The translations under genes and the position numbers were made by a program. Shown here in pieces: positions 1 through 6,365 of a stretch of DNA of 14,865 bases. Source of the stretch: Luedemannella flava. GTDB taxonomy: Bacteria; Actinomycetota; Actinomycetes; Mycobacteriales; Micromonosporaceae. The notes below the pieces were generated by a model. The model was not told the origin of the DNA. It saw only the letters and a list, made by a program, of their open reading frames with translations, and did no database searches. Every line of letters starts with the position of its first letter. The stretch's first letter is position 1. Location of the stretch: contig NZ_BAAALT010000077.1 in NCBI RefSeq assembly GCF_039528515.1, positions 1-14,865 of the forward strand. The letters run 5' to 3'.

Positions 1-48
1 GGTGGCGGTGGCGGTGGCGACCACGGTGACGGCAGCTTCGGCAGCTGA
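1..48 (+). CDS. 3' end of a gene with a Gly-rich C-terminus (partial)
   Basis: Frame 1 reads GGGGGGDHGDGSFGS and then TGA at 46-48. A glycine-rich tail ending this way is common at the C-terminus of actinobacterial membrane proteins, but only 15 codons are visible, so no family can be assigned. The overlapping frame-2 reading that starts in the same stretch is a shadow across the terminator and the antisense of ktrA. Support is the in-frame stop just before a strong hairpin (69-92) and the convergent layout with ktrA. Confidence 0.4.
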   Translation, partial: GGGGGGDHGDGSFGS

Positions 49-68
49 GTTGTCCGCAACGGCAGGTT

Positions 69-92
69 GGGCGGGCCCTCCGGGGCCCGCCC
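69..92. terminator. Bidirectional hairpin terminator between convergent genes
   Basis: GGGCGGGCCC (69-78) pairs perfectly with GGGCCCGCCC (83-92) around the 4-nt loop TCCG. It sits between the plus-strand stop at 48 and the ktrA stop at 112. There is no long T-tract, which is usual for high-GC actinomycete terminators. Confidence 0.7.
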
Positions 93-111
93 TTCGCCTG
101 TCCGGCCGGCG

Positions 112-777
112 TCAGGTGCTCGCCGCGAAGCGCTCCACCTTGTCGGTCGGCCCGGCGACGATGAGCAGCGCGCCGGCGCTCACCACGGTCTCCGGCCGGG
201 CGTACGCGAAGTCCGCGCTGGGTGTCTTGGTGCCGACCACGGTGACGCCGAAGTGGGTACGGAGGGCCGCGTCCGCGAGGGTGCGGCCGACCGCCGAGGC
301 GGGCGCGCGGACCTTGGCGATCGCGAAGCCGTCCTCGAACTCGATGAAGTCGATCATCTTGCTCGTGATGAGGTGCGCGACCCGGCCGCCCATGCTGGCC
401 TCGGGGTAGATCACGTGGTTGGCGCCCATCCGCGCGAGGATCATGCCGTGCCGGCGGCTGATCGCCTTCGCCCAGATCTCGGTCACCTTGAGCTCGGTGA
501 GCGCGAGCACGGACAGCACGCTCGCCTCCAGGTCCGTACCGATCCCGACGACGGCGCGGCCGATGTCGCCGACGCCGAGCTGCCGCAGCGCCTCGACGTC
601 GGTGGAGTCGGCGGCGACCACATAGGTGAGCCGGTCCGCGAACGACTGCACGAGCCGCTCGTCCGAGTCGATCCCGAGCACCGGGTGCCCGAGGCGGACC
701 AGCGACTCCGCGACCGCGCCGCCGAAGCGGCCCAGCCCGATGACGACGACGGCGTCAGATCTGTCCAACTCAGCCAA
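112..777 (-). CDS. ktrA: KtrA/TrkA-type K+ uptake regulatory subunit (RCK protein)
   Basis: Cytoplasmic regulatory subunit that binds nucleotide and gates the KtrB K+ channel-transporter encoded just upstream. From the TTG at 777 the product is 221 aa, the usual KtrA length. The Rossmann nucleotide-binding motif GLGRFG is at residues 14-19 (TrkA_N, about 10-125). It is followed by a TrkA_C-like region (about 140-221), including the stretch FAIAKVRAPASAVGRTL. The TTG was chosen because homology begins right there, AGG with a 7-nt gap precedes it, and it overlaps the ktrB stop (TTGGCTGA), implying translational coupling. A longer in-frame ATG reading from 867 adds 30 residues that are only ktrB antisense. 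Another TTG at 768 is possible. Confidence 0.88.
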   Translation of the reverse strand: MAELDRSDAVVVIGLGRFGGAVAESLVRLGHPVLGIDSDERLVQSFADRLTYVVAADSTDVEALRQLGVGDIGRAVVGIGTDLEASVLSVLALTELKVTEIWAKAISRRHGMILARMGANHVIYPEASMGGRVAHLITSKMIDFIEFEDGFAIAKVRAPASAVGRTLADAALRTHFGVTVVGTKTPSADFAYARPETVVSAGALLIVAGPTDKVERFAAST

Positions 778-2134
778 CGATCGGCCTCGCTTCCGGGTAG
801 CGGTGCAGGCTGGGGCGGGTGTTGAGGGCGAGCGCCGAGGCGACGGTGACCGTACCCACCCGGCCACAGAACATCAATACGACGAGTACGAGCTGAGCCT
901 GCGCGCCGAGGTTGCCCGTGACGCCGAGCGACAGGCCGACCGTGGCGAATGCCGACACCGACTCGAACAGCGCGCGTTCCAGCGTGAGCCAGGGCGAGGT
1001 CGTGAGCAGCGCGAGGCAGCCCAGCGCGCACAGGGCCACCCCGCCCAGCGCGACGCTGATCGCCTGCCGCTGGGTCGTCTCGGCGACGCGCCGGCGCCCG
1101 ATCACCACGTCGGGCTCGCCCTTGATCTCGGCCTTGATGACGTACGCGAGGAGGAAGAACGTGGTGACCTTGATGCCGCCGCCGGTGCCGGCCGAGCCGC
1201 CGCCGATGAACATGAGCCCGATCGTCACCGCGATGGTGGCCGGCAGCATGGCGCCGTAGTCGACGCTGTTGAGCCCCCCCGAGCGCGGCATGGCGCCCTG
1301 GGTGAACGCGGCCAGCACCTTGTCCGCGACGCCGAGCGGGCCGAACGTGTCCGGGTTGCCCCACTCGAAGGCGAGCATCACGCCGAACCCGACGACCAGC
1401 AGCACGATGGACCCGGCGACGGTGAGCCGGGTGTGCGTGGACCACCGGGCCGGCTTGCGGCCCGTCCACCACAGTTCGAACATGACGGGGAAGCCGAGGC
1501 TGCCGGCGATGACGCCGAGGGTGAGGGGCAGGCAGATCCAGGCGTCGCCGACGAACTGGGTGAGGCTGTCCGACCAGAGCGCGAAGCCGGCGTTGTTGAA
1601 CGCGGACACCGCGTGGAACAGCCCGTACCACAGCGCTCTGCCGAAGGCGTAGTCGTAGCCGAGCCAGAGACGGCCGGCGACCACGACGAGGATCAGCGAC
1701 TCGGCGACGGCCATGACGATGGCGATCCGGGCGAGCACCCGGCCCGGGTTGTTGAGGTCCAGCGCCTGGTTCTCGGCGCGGGCGAGCAGCCGCCCGCGCA
1801 GCCCGAGGCGGCGGCCCACCGCGATGCTGAGCAGCGTCGCCATCGCCATCACGCCGAAGCCGCCCACCTGCGTGAGCACCATGATCATGACCTGTCCGAA
1901 CGGCGACCAGTAGGTCGCCGTGTCCACCACGGTGAGGCCGGTGACGCACACCGACGAGGTCGCGGTGAACAGGGCGGTCACGAACGGCGCGGCGCCCGCC
2001 CCGGCCCGGGCGGGAGGCAGTGCCAGCAGCACGGTGCCGATCGCGATGACGGCCAGAAAGGCGATCGGGACGAGCCGCACCGGGTGGCGAACCCTCCGAC
2101 GCATGATCCTCCGACCGCCGCGCGTGCCGTTCAT
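770..2134 (-). CDS. ktrB: KtrB/TrkH-family K+ transporter, membrane subunit
   Basis: Integral membrane K+-translocating subunit of a Ktr/Trk system. At 454 aa it matches the KtrB length better than TrkH, which carries extra N-terminal helices. The four pore-loop repeats of the superfamily are visible: SSVCVTGLTVVD with filter Gly66, SAFNNAGF with Gly183, a third loop near SGGLNSVDYG (about residue 290), and SAFATVGLSLG (about 400). Most of the rest is hydrophobic helices. The ATG at 2134 follows GGAG with a 5-nt gap; the alternative ATG about 30 nt inside has its GGAGG too close. It is the first gene of a two-gene unit with ktrA. The 5' region (2135-2367) shows short inverted repeats but no recognised riboswitch. 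Confidence 0.9.
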   Translation of the reverse strand: MNGTRGGRRIMRRRVRHPVRLVPIAFLAVIAIGTVLLALPPARAGAGAAPFVTALFTATSSVCVTGLTVVDTATYWSPFGQVMIMVLTQVGGFGVMAMATLLSIAVGRRLGLRGRLLARAENQALDLNNPGRVLARIAIVMAVAESLILVVVAGRLWLGYDYAFGRALWYGLFHAVSAFNNAGFALWSDSLTQFVGDAWICLPLTLGVIAGSLGFPVMFELWWTGRKPARWSTHTRLTVAGSIVLLVVGFGVMLAFEWGNPDTFGPLGVADKVLAAFTQGAMPRSGGLNSVDYGAMLPATIAVTIGLMFIGGGSAGTGGGIKVTTFFLLAYVIKAEIKGEPDVVIGRRRVAETTQRQAISVALGGVALCALGCLALLTTSPWLTLERALFESVSAFATVGLSLGVTGNLGAQAQLVLVVLMFCGRVGTVTVASALALNTRPSLHRYPEARPIVG

Positions 2135-2367
2135 GGGTACTCCATCTTGGGGTGCGGCGTCGAGGGCCGGGAGGTCACCACGCCGGTGGGGTCGTGACCG
2201 GCACCACAGCCGGGACGGGAAGCGATCGCGGGGTCCGCTCGTTGTACCAGCTGTCGGTGTGTCCTGTGTCCCCGGGCCTCACCAAACTGCCTTCGCGGAA
2301 TACCGTCCGGCTGGAGCCGCGTCGCGCCACTCGCCGAGAGGCGACCGGCACACCGACCTGCGTGGGA

Positions 2368-2396
2368 CCGGCCCGCGGTGGTTCACCGCGGGCCGG
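2368..2396. terminator. Strong hairpin terminator downstream of FKBP gene
   Basis: CCGGCCCGCGGTG (2368-2380) and CACCGCGGGCCGG (2384-2396) form a perfect 13-bp stem with a 3-nt loop. It starts 16 nt past the FKBP stop on the minus strand and so insulates FKBP from ktrB downstream. On the plus strand it is followed by TTTCGCGTTT. Confidence 0.75.
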
Positions 2397-2412
2397 TTTC
2401 GCGTTTAGCGGG

Positions 2413-2781
2413 TCAGTTGACGGCGAGCAGGTCGACGACGAAGACGAGCGTCTCGCCGGGCTTGATCACGCCGCCCGCGCCGCGGTTGCCGTAGCCGAGG
2501 TGGGCCGGGATGGTGAGTTGCCGGCGGCCGCCGACCTTCATGCCCGCCACGCCCTGGTCCCAGCCGGCGATGACCTGACCCGCGCCGAGCCGGAACGAGA
2601 AGGGGTCGCCCCGGTTGTAGGAGGCATCGAACTCGCGGCCGGTGGACAGGCCCACGCCGACGTAGTGGACGGTCACCTGCTGGCCCGCGGTCGCCTCCTG
2701 GCCGGAGCCCTCGACGAGATCGGTGATCTCCAGGTTGTCGGGCGCCTCGTCGGGTAGTTGTACGGTCGGCTTCTCAGTCAT
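2413..2781 (-). CDS. FKBP-type peptidyl-prolyl cis-trans isomerase
   Basis: Small (122 aa) cytoplasmic single-domain FKBP that catalyses Xaa-Pro isomerisation in protein folding. The FKBP active-site residues known from FKBP12 can be followed: Tyr40 (VHYVG), Asp52 (EFDAS), Phe61/63, Val70-Ile71 and Trp74 (QVIAGWDQG), Tyr97 (HLGYGNRG) and Phe114 (LVFVVDLL). There is no signal peptide or membrane segment. The ATG at 2781 is the only sensible start, since the family N-terminus (MTEKPTV) begins there. A TAGGAT -10-like box ends 7 nt upstream, suggesting a leaderless mRNA. It follows the MFS gene by 74 nt on the same strand but probably has its own promoter. Confidence 0.93.
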   Translation of the reverse strand: MTEKPTVQLPDEAPDNLEITDLVEGSGQEATAGQQVTVHYVGVGLSTGREFDASYNRGDPFSFRLGAGQVIAGWDQGVAGMKVGGRRQLTIPAHLGYGNRGAGGVIKPGETLVFVVDLLAVN

Positions 2782-2788
2782 GGTGCCG

Positions 2789-2794
2789 ATCCTA
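2789..2794 (-). promoter_or_regulatory. Candidate -10 box of the FKBP gene (leaderless)
   Basis: On the minus strand TAGGAT (TANNNT type) is separated from the ATG by 7 nt, so transcription would begin at or next to the start codon. No convincing -35 is seen. A 17-bp palindrome (2799-2815) fills the spacer region. Confidence 0.4.
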
Positions 2795-2798
2795 GGCA

Positions 2799-2815
2799 CG
2801 GTCGCGTCGCGACCG
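2799..2815. repeat. 17-bp palindrome in the FKBP promoter, possible operator
   Basis: CGGTCGCG-T-CGCGACCG is a perfect 8-bp inverted repeat around one central base. It lies immediately upstream of the putative FKBP -10 box. The location suggests a regulator site, but no regulator is identifiable, and in GC-rich DNA such a repeat may be fortuitous. Confidence 0.35.
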
Positions 2816-2855
2816 CGCGGCGAACGCGCCCGGCGCGCGATATCGGTATGCGATA

Positions 2856-4358
2856 TCAGTCGGCGGCCCGGGCGGGCACGGTGTGCGCGACGGCGGCGGC
2901 GGCCTGGGCCACGTGCGAGGAGTCCGGGTGCGCCACGCGGTGCCGGCGGGCGAGCAGGCACAGCAGGATGCCGACCGCCGACATGATGGTGAGCAGCAGC
3001 GACGCCCGCGCCATGCCCTTGGCGACGGCGTCGCCCGCCGCCGCCCACGCCGCCGTGGCGTTGGCGGCCACACCGCTGTAGACGGCGGCGCAGGCCGCCA
3101 CGGCGACGGCCGACCCCACGTAGCGGGCCATGTTCGACACGCCCGAGGCGGCCCCCACCTGGGTTGCCGGCACGACGGTGGTCGCCATCGCGGACGCCGG
3201 GCCGTTGGTCAGGCCCATGCCGACCGCGATCGCCACCAGCGGCAGCACGAACATGGCGTATTCCCAGTCGAGTCGGGTGCCGGCCAGCACCCCGAAGCCG
3301 ACCGTGGAGATGACGAACCCGAGGCCGATCGTCTGCCGGGTGCCCAACCGCGCCGCGATCGCGCTCACGAACAGCGAGATGACGAGCATGCCGAGCATGG
3401 CCGGCAGGGTGGCCACGGCCGCCGTCAGCGGGCTCATGTGCAGCGTGGCCGGGTCCTGCAGGTAGATGCTCAGGATGTACATCAGGCCGTTGATCGCGGC
3501 CGCGCCGATGAGGATCACCAGGGTCGCGCCGACGAGCCGGCCGTTGCGCAGCATGGCCAGGTCCAGCAGCGGCGCCGCCGAGCGCTTCTCCACCGCGACG
3601 AAGGCGACCAGCGCGCCCGCGGAGAGCGCGAAGCAACCCAGCGTCGCCAGTGACAGCCAGCCCCACGAGCTGCCCTCCGTCAGCGCGAGGATCACCGGCA
3701 CGAGCACGACCGCGATGAGGACGGTGCCGAGCACGTCGATGTCGCGCGGCCGGGTCGGGTCGCTCGACTCGGCCACCCCGCGCAGCGTCACGGGCACGCA
3801 GGCGGCCGCGATGACCGCGTCCACCCAGAACAGCCCCTGCCAGCCGGCGATGTCGACCAGCGCGCCGCCGAGCAGCGGCCCGACCGAGGCGCCGACGGCC
3901 GACGCCCCGCCCCACAGGGACACCGCCCGCACCTGCGCGTCCCCGGTCGTGGCGACGGAGATGAGGCTCATTCCGCAGGCGAGGATCGTCGCGCCCGAGG
4001 CGCCCTGCACGGCGCGGCCGGCGATGACCGCCCACCCGGAGTCGGACAGGCCGATCCACACGCACGAGACGATGAACAGCAGCAGCCCGTACAGGAAGAT
4101 CCGCCGGCGGCCGAAGATGTCGCCCATGGTCCCGGAGGTGACGATCACCGCCGCGCCCACCAGGGAGTACGCCGTCACGGCCCACTGCAGCTGGGCCACG
4201 GAGGAGCCGACGTCGCGGCTGATGGCGGGCAGCAGGATGCTCACCGCCGAGGTGTTGGCGTTCACCACGAGCGCGGACACGCAGGTCGCGATGAGGACGG
4301 CGGTGGCGCCGCCGCGCCCGTCCGCCGTCCTCATCGCCGGGGCTGATCTATCCGTCAC
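2856..4358 (-). CDS. MFS exporter, DHA2 (14-TM, EmrB/QacA-like) family
   Basis: Inner-membrane proton-coupled exporter of small molecules; substrate unknown. From the GTG at 4358 it has 500 aa, the normal size for 14-helix DHA2 transporters. TM1 contains VNANTSAVSILLP, equivalent to the D1 region of the family. The cytoplasmic loop GTMGDIFGRRRIF is MFS motif A (about residues 75-87). A Gly/Pro-rich stretch, GASVGPLLGGALVDIAGW, matches antiporter motif C. An ATG at 4385 and one at 4334 are in frame. GTG 4358 is preferred because a CATAAT -10-like box ends 7 nt before it, placing the transcription start on the GTG; a start at 4385 would lie upstream of that promoter. Divergent from the PAC2 gene. 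Confidence 0.9.
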   Translation of the reverse strand: MTDRSAPAMRTADGRGGATAVLIATCVSALVVNANTSAVSILLPAISRDVGSSVAQLQWAVTAYSLVGAAVIVTSGTMGDIFGRRRIFLYGLLLFIVSCVWIGLSDSGWAVIAGRAVQGASGATILACGMSLISVATTGDAQVRAVSLWGGASAVGASVGPLLGGALVDIAGWQGLFWVDAVIAAACVPVTLRGVAESSDPTRPRDIDVLGTVLIAVVLVPVILALTEGSSWGWLSLATLGCFALSAGALVAFVAVEKRSAAPLLDLAMLRNGRLVGATLVILIGAAAINGLMYILSIYLQDPATLHMSPLTAAVATLPAMLGMLVISLFVSAIAARLGTRQTIGLGFVISTVGFGVLAGTRLDWEYAMFVLPLVAIAVGMGLTNGPASAMATTVVPATQVGAASGVSNMARYVGSAVAVAACAAVYSGVAANATAAWAAAGDAVAKGMARASLLLTIMSAVGILLCLLARRHRVAHPDSSHVAQAAAAVAHTVPARAAD

Positions 4359-4365
4359 AGTCTGG

Positions 4366-4371
4366 ATTATG
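4366..4371 (-). promoter_or_regulatory. Candidate -10 box of the MFS gene (leaderless GTG start)
   Basis: Minus-strand CATAAT matches TATAAT at five of six positions and is followed by 7 nt and then the GTG. No Shine-Dalgarno precedes any of the possible starts, consistent with leaderless translation. The -35 region (about 4389-4395) is weak. Confidence 0.45.
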
Positions 4372-4472
4372 CCCTTTTGTCGCATGAGGTGTTCGCCACC
4401 GGCGCAACGTCGGTGGTCCCGGCGCGGGGTACGGTTCAGCGAGGACCTTCGTGACGCACTGACGAGGAGTAC

Positions 4473-5399
4473 GTGGTTTTGGGCGACCCGCGGGAGCTGT
4501 ACGAACTGGCCACCGACCTGCCCGACATGGGGCAGCCCGTCCTGATCCAGGCCCTGACCGGCTTCGTCGACGCCGGCGCGGCCAGCCGGCTGGTCCGCGA
4601 GCACCTCCTCGACACGCTCAATGGCGAGGAGGTCGTGACCTTCGACCTCGACCAGATGCTCGACTACCGGGCCCGCCGCCCGATCATGGACTTCGTCGAG
4701 GACCACTGGGCGTCCTATGAGGAGCCCAGGCTCGTGATCAACCTGCTGCGCGACGCGCAGGAGACGCCGTTCCTGCTGCTCGACGGGCCGGAGCCCGACT
4801 TCGCCTGGGAGCGGTTCGTGACCTCGGCGATGGACGTCATCGACCGCCTGGGCGTCCGCCTGACCGTCGGGCTCAACGCGATCCCCATGGGCGTGCCGCA
4901 CACCCGCCCGGTCGGGGTGACCGCGCACGCCACCCGCCGCGAGCTCATCACGGGCTACGAGCCCTGGCTGCAGCGCGTGCGGGTGCCGGCCGGCGTCGGC
5001 CACCTGTTGGAGTACCGGCTGGGCCAGCGGGGCCGCGACGCGATCGGGTTCGCGGCGCACGTGCCCCACTACCTGGCGCAGAGCGACTACCCGGCGGCCG
5101 CCGAACAGCTGCTCGCGTCCATCTCCAAGGCGACCGGCCTGCTGCTGCCCACCGAGGCGCTGCGCGAGTCGGCGGAGGAGGTCCGTAGCTCGGTCGACGC
5201 CCAGGTGGCCGAGTCGGACGAGGCCACCAACCTGGTCCGGGCCCTCGAGCAGCAGTACGACTCGTTCACGCTCGGTCGCGACGGCGGCGCCAACCTGCTC
5301 GCGGCGGCGGGGCCGCTGCCCACCGCCGAGGAGCTCGGCGCGGAGCTCGAGCGGTTCCTCGCCGAGCACACGAACCCGGGCGACCAACCGCCGGCCTGA
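4473..5399 (+). CDS. PAC2-family protein (proteasome assembly chaperone-like)
   Basis: A 308-aa actinobacterial member of the PAC2 family, named after the eukaryotic proteasome assembly chaperone 2. The bacterial role is not established. Family hallmarks are the N-terminal PVLIQALTGFVDAGAASRL, the central VRLTVGLNAIPMGVPHTRP and VTAHATRREL, and a C-terminal acidic, probably helical region (about 220-308). It has no signal peptide or TM segment and is cytoplasmic. GAGGAG (4464-4469) precedes both the GTG at 4473 (3-nt gap) and an in-frame TTG at 4479 (9-nt gap), so the true N-terminus may be two residues shorter. A TACGGT box at 4430-4435 could be its -10. Confidence 0.9.
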   Translation: MVLGDPRELYELATDLPDMGQPVLIQALTGFVDAGAASRLVREHLLDTLNGEEVVTFDLDQMLDYRARRPIMDFVEDHWASYEEPRLVINLLRDAQETPFLLLDGPEPDFAWERFVTSAMDVIDRLGVRLTVGLNAIPMGVPHTRPVGVTAHATRRELITGYEPWLQRVRVPAGVGHLLEYRLGQRGRDAIGFAAHVPHYLAQSDYPAAAEQLLASISKATGLLLPTEALRESAEEVRSSVDAQVAESDEATNLVRALEQQYDSFTLGRDGGANLLAAAGPLPTAEELGAELERFLAEHTNPGDQPPA

Positions 5400-5406
5400 C
5401 GTGTTC

Positions 5407-5447
5407 CGGTGCGACCGCCCGCCGCCCGGCGGCGGCTGATCGCACCG
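5407..5447 (+). terminator. Hairpin downstream of the PAC2 gene, likely terminator
   Basis: CGGTGCGA (5407-5414) pairs with TCGCACCG (5440-5447), enclosing an inner CGCCG/CGGCG stem. It begins 8 nt after the PAC2 stop codon. There is no T-tract. Confidence 0.55.
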
Positions 5448-5477
5448 CGACCTGCGACGACATCCCGGACCACGGCA

Positions 5478-5505
5478 CCGGCCTACTGATCGCGAGGTAG
5501 GCCGG
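5478..5505. repeat. 9-bp inverted repeat upstream of tetR
   Basis: CCGGCCTAC (5478-5486) and GTAGGCCGG (5497-5505) are perfect complements around the 10-nt loop TGATCGCGAG. It lies between the PAC2 hairpin and the tetR promoter palindrome. It could be a second terminator or a protein-binding site; no function is visible. Confidence 0.4.
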
Positions 5506-5528
5506 ATGACGCACCGTCGCGGGGATTA

Positions 5529-5543
5529 CCGCTAGGCTAGCGG
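5529..5543. promoter_or_regulatory. Palindrome over the tetR -10 box, probable TetR auto-operator
   Basis: CCGCTAG-G-CTAGCGG is a perfect 7-bp inverted repeat around one base. It contains a TAGGCT -10-like box (5533-5538) and ends 21 nt before the tetR ATG. TetR-family proteins commonly bind such a palindrome to repress their own gene, so autoregulation is the natural inference. Confidence 0.55.
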
Positions 5544-5564
5544 CTCCCGGGATGGAGGAACCAC

Positions 5565-6194
5565 ATGGGCGACGTCGACAACCGGCGGGGCGGTCGGGCG
5601 CACAACCGGCGCGACGAGATCCTGCGGGTGGCCCTGGAGACGTTCGCCGAGCGGGGCTACCGGGGCACCTCCCTGGCCGTGGTCGCCGAGCGGATCGGCC
5701 TGACCCAGCAGGGCGTCCTGCACTACTTCCCGACCAAGCAGGCGTTGCTGGTCGAGGTGCTCAAGCTCCGCGACGCGGAGGACTACCAGCGTTTCGACGG
5801 GGGCAGCGACGAGCCGCACCTGGACGGCATGCGTCACCTGATGGAGTACAACGCCACCCGGCCCGGCGTGGTCCAGTCCTTCACCGTGCTGTCCGCTGAG
5901 AGCGTCACCGACGCGCACCCCGCCCGGGAGTACTTCATCGCGCGGTACCGGGTCGCGCGCGAGCACCACGTGGCGGGCCTGCGCGAGGAGCTGGGGGAGC
6001 GCCTCGCTGCCGGGCTCACTCCAGAGCAGGCCTCCGCGCTGCTCGTGGCCGTGATGGACGGTCTGCAGCTGCAGTGGCTGCTCGACCCGGACCAGGTCGA
6101 CCTGGTCGACCTGGTCGACGCGTTCGCCCGGCTGCTGCGCGAGGGCGCGACGCCGGCCGTCCCGGCGGTCGCGGGCGCCGTGGCCGACGCATAG
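5565..6194 (+). CDS. TetR/AcrR-family transcriptional regulator
   Basis: A 209-aa DNA-binding repressor with the typical TetR layout. The N-terminal domain (about 14-62) has its helix-turn-helix at residues 36-55, ending in the family signature LHYFPTKQALL. A divergent C-terminal ligand-binding and dimerisation domain (about 75-195) follows, so the ligand cannot be read. The ATG has GGAGGA 5 nt upstream. Near the C-terminus three copies of GGTCGACCT (about 6095-6118) encode an Asp-Leu-Val repeat. Likely targets are its own promoter and perhaps the nearby MFS exporter, but the latter is not adjacent and no second copy of the palindrome was seen. Confidence 0.9.
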   Translation: MGDVDNRRGGRAHNRRDEILRVALETFAERGYRGTSLAVVAERIGLTQQGVLHYFPTKQALLVEVLKLRDAEDYQRFDGGSDEPHLDGMRHLMEYNATRPGVVQSFTVLSAESVTDAHPAREYFIARYRVAREHHVAGLREELGERLAAGLTPEQASALLVAVMDGLQLQWLLDPDQVDLVDLVDAFARLLREGATPAVPAVAGAVADA

Positions 6195-6209
6195 ACGATT
6201 TCCGCTGGG

Positions 6210-6239
6210 TTGACAGCGGGCGGGTCGCCGTGCGACTGT
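6210..6239 (+). promoter_or_regulatory. Candidate promoter of the GH53 galactanase gene
   Basis: A perfect TTGACA -35 (6210-6215) is followed after 18 nt by GACTGT (6234-6239), an acceptable -10 with A at position 2 and T at position 6. It starts 16 nt past the tetR stop. The predicted start near 6246 leaves a leader of about 120 nt containing the operator at 6327-6340. Confidence 0.45.
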
Positions 6240-6250
6240 GACGCTTCACA
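6237..6250. promoter_or_regulatory. Degenerate operator-like palindrome in the GH53 promoter
   Basis: TGTGA-CGCT-TCACA has the outer half-sites and spacing of the TGTGAGCGCTCACA operator at 10285-10298 and matches it at 10 of 14 positions. It differs only in the central four bases. Overlapping the putative -10 and start site, it could be a secondary repressor site. The central CpG favoured by LacI proteins is GpC here, which argues for weak binding or another regulator. Confidence 0.4.
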
Positions 6251-6326
6251 GTGGTCGATGTCGATGTGTTGCCACCCGTCGGTCGGCCGCTGCGGCGGTG
6301 GCGAGACGCACCGGGTGTGCCATGGC

Positions 6327-6340
6327 TGTGAGCGCTCCCT
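6327..6340. promoter_or_regulatory. LacI-type operator of the GH53 gene
   Basis: TGTGAGCGCTCCCT carries the palindromic core GAGCGCTC. The 16 bases 6324-6339 are identical to 10182-10197 in front of the GH42 gene. It lies 15 nt upstream of the GGAGG of the galactanase gene. It is inferred to be bound by the LacI protein encoded at 13541-14572. Confidence 0.8.
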
Positions 6341-6365
6341 GCATGATCCGACACCGGAGGACTCC

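Noticed and set aside
626..2197. 523-codon plus-strand frame opposite ktrB/ktrA
   Set aside because: Low-complexity Asp/Glu/Arg/His-rich translation typical of an antisense frame; the minus strand carries recognisable pore loops.
2135..2367. c-di-AMP (ydaO-type) riboswitch upstream of ktrB
   Set aside because: This riboswitch class controls K+ uptake genes in some bacteria, so I looked for its conserved blocks, but none is recognisable; only short inverted repeats such as GGTCAC/GTGACC are present.
2856..5387. 843-codon minus-strand frame joining the MFS transporter to an N-terminal extension
   Set aside because: The extra N-terminal part is antisense to the PAC2 gene and reads as low-complexity charged sequence; the transporter proper begins near 4358.
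6237..6250. CRP-type site TGTGA...TCACA
   Set aside because: The half-sites are 4 bp apart, not the 6 bp of the CRP consensus; the spacing matches the LacI-type operator of this locus instead.
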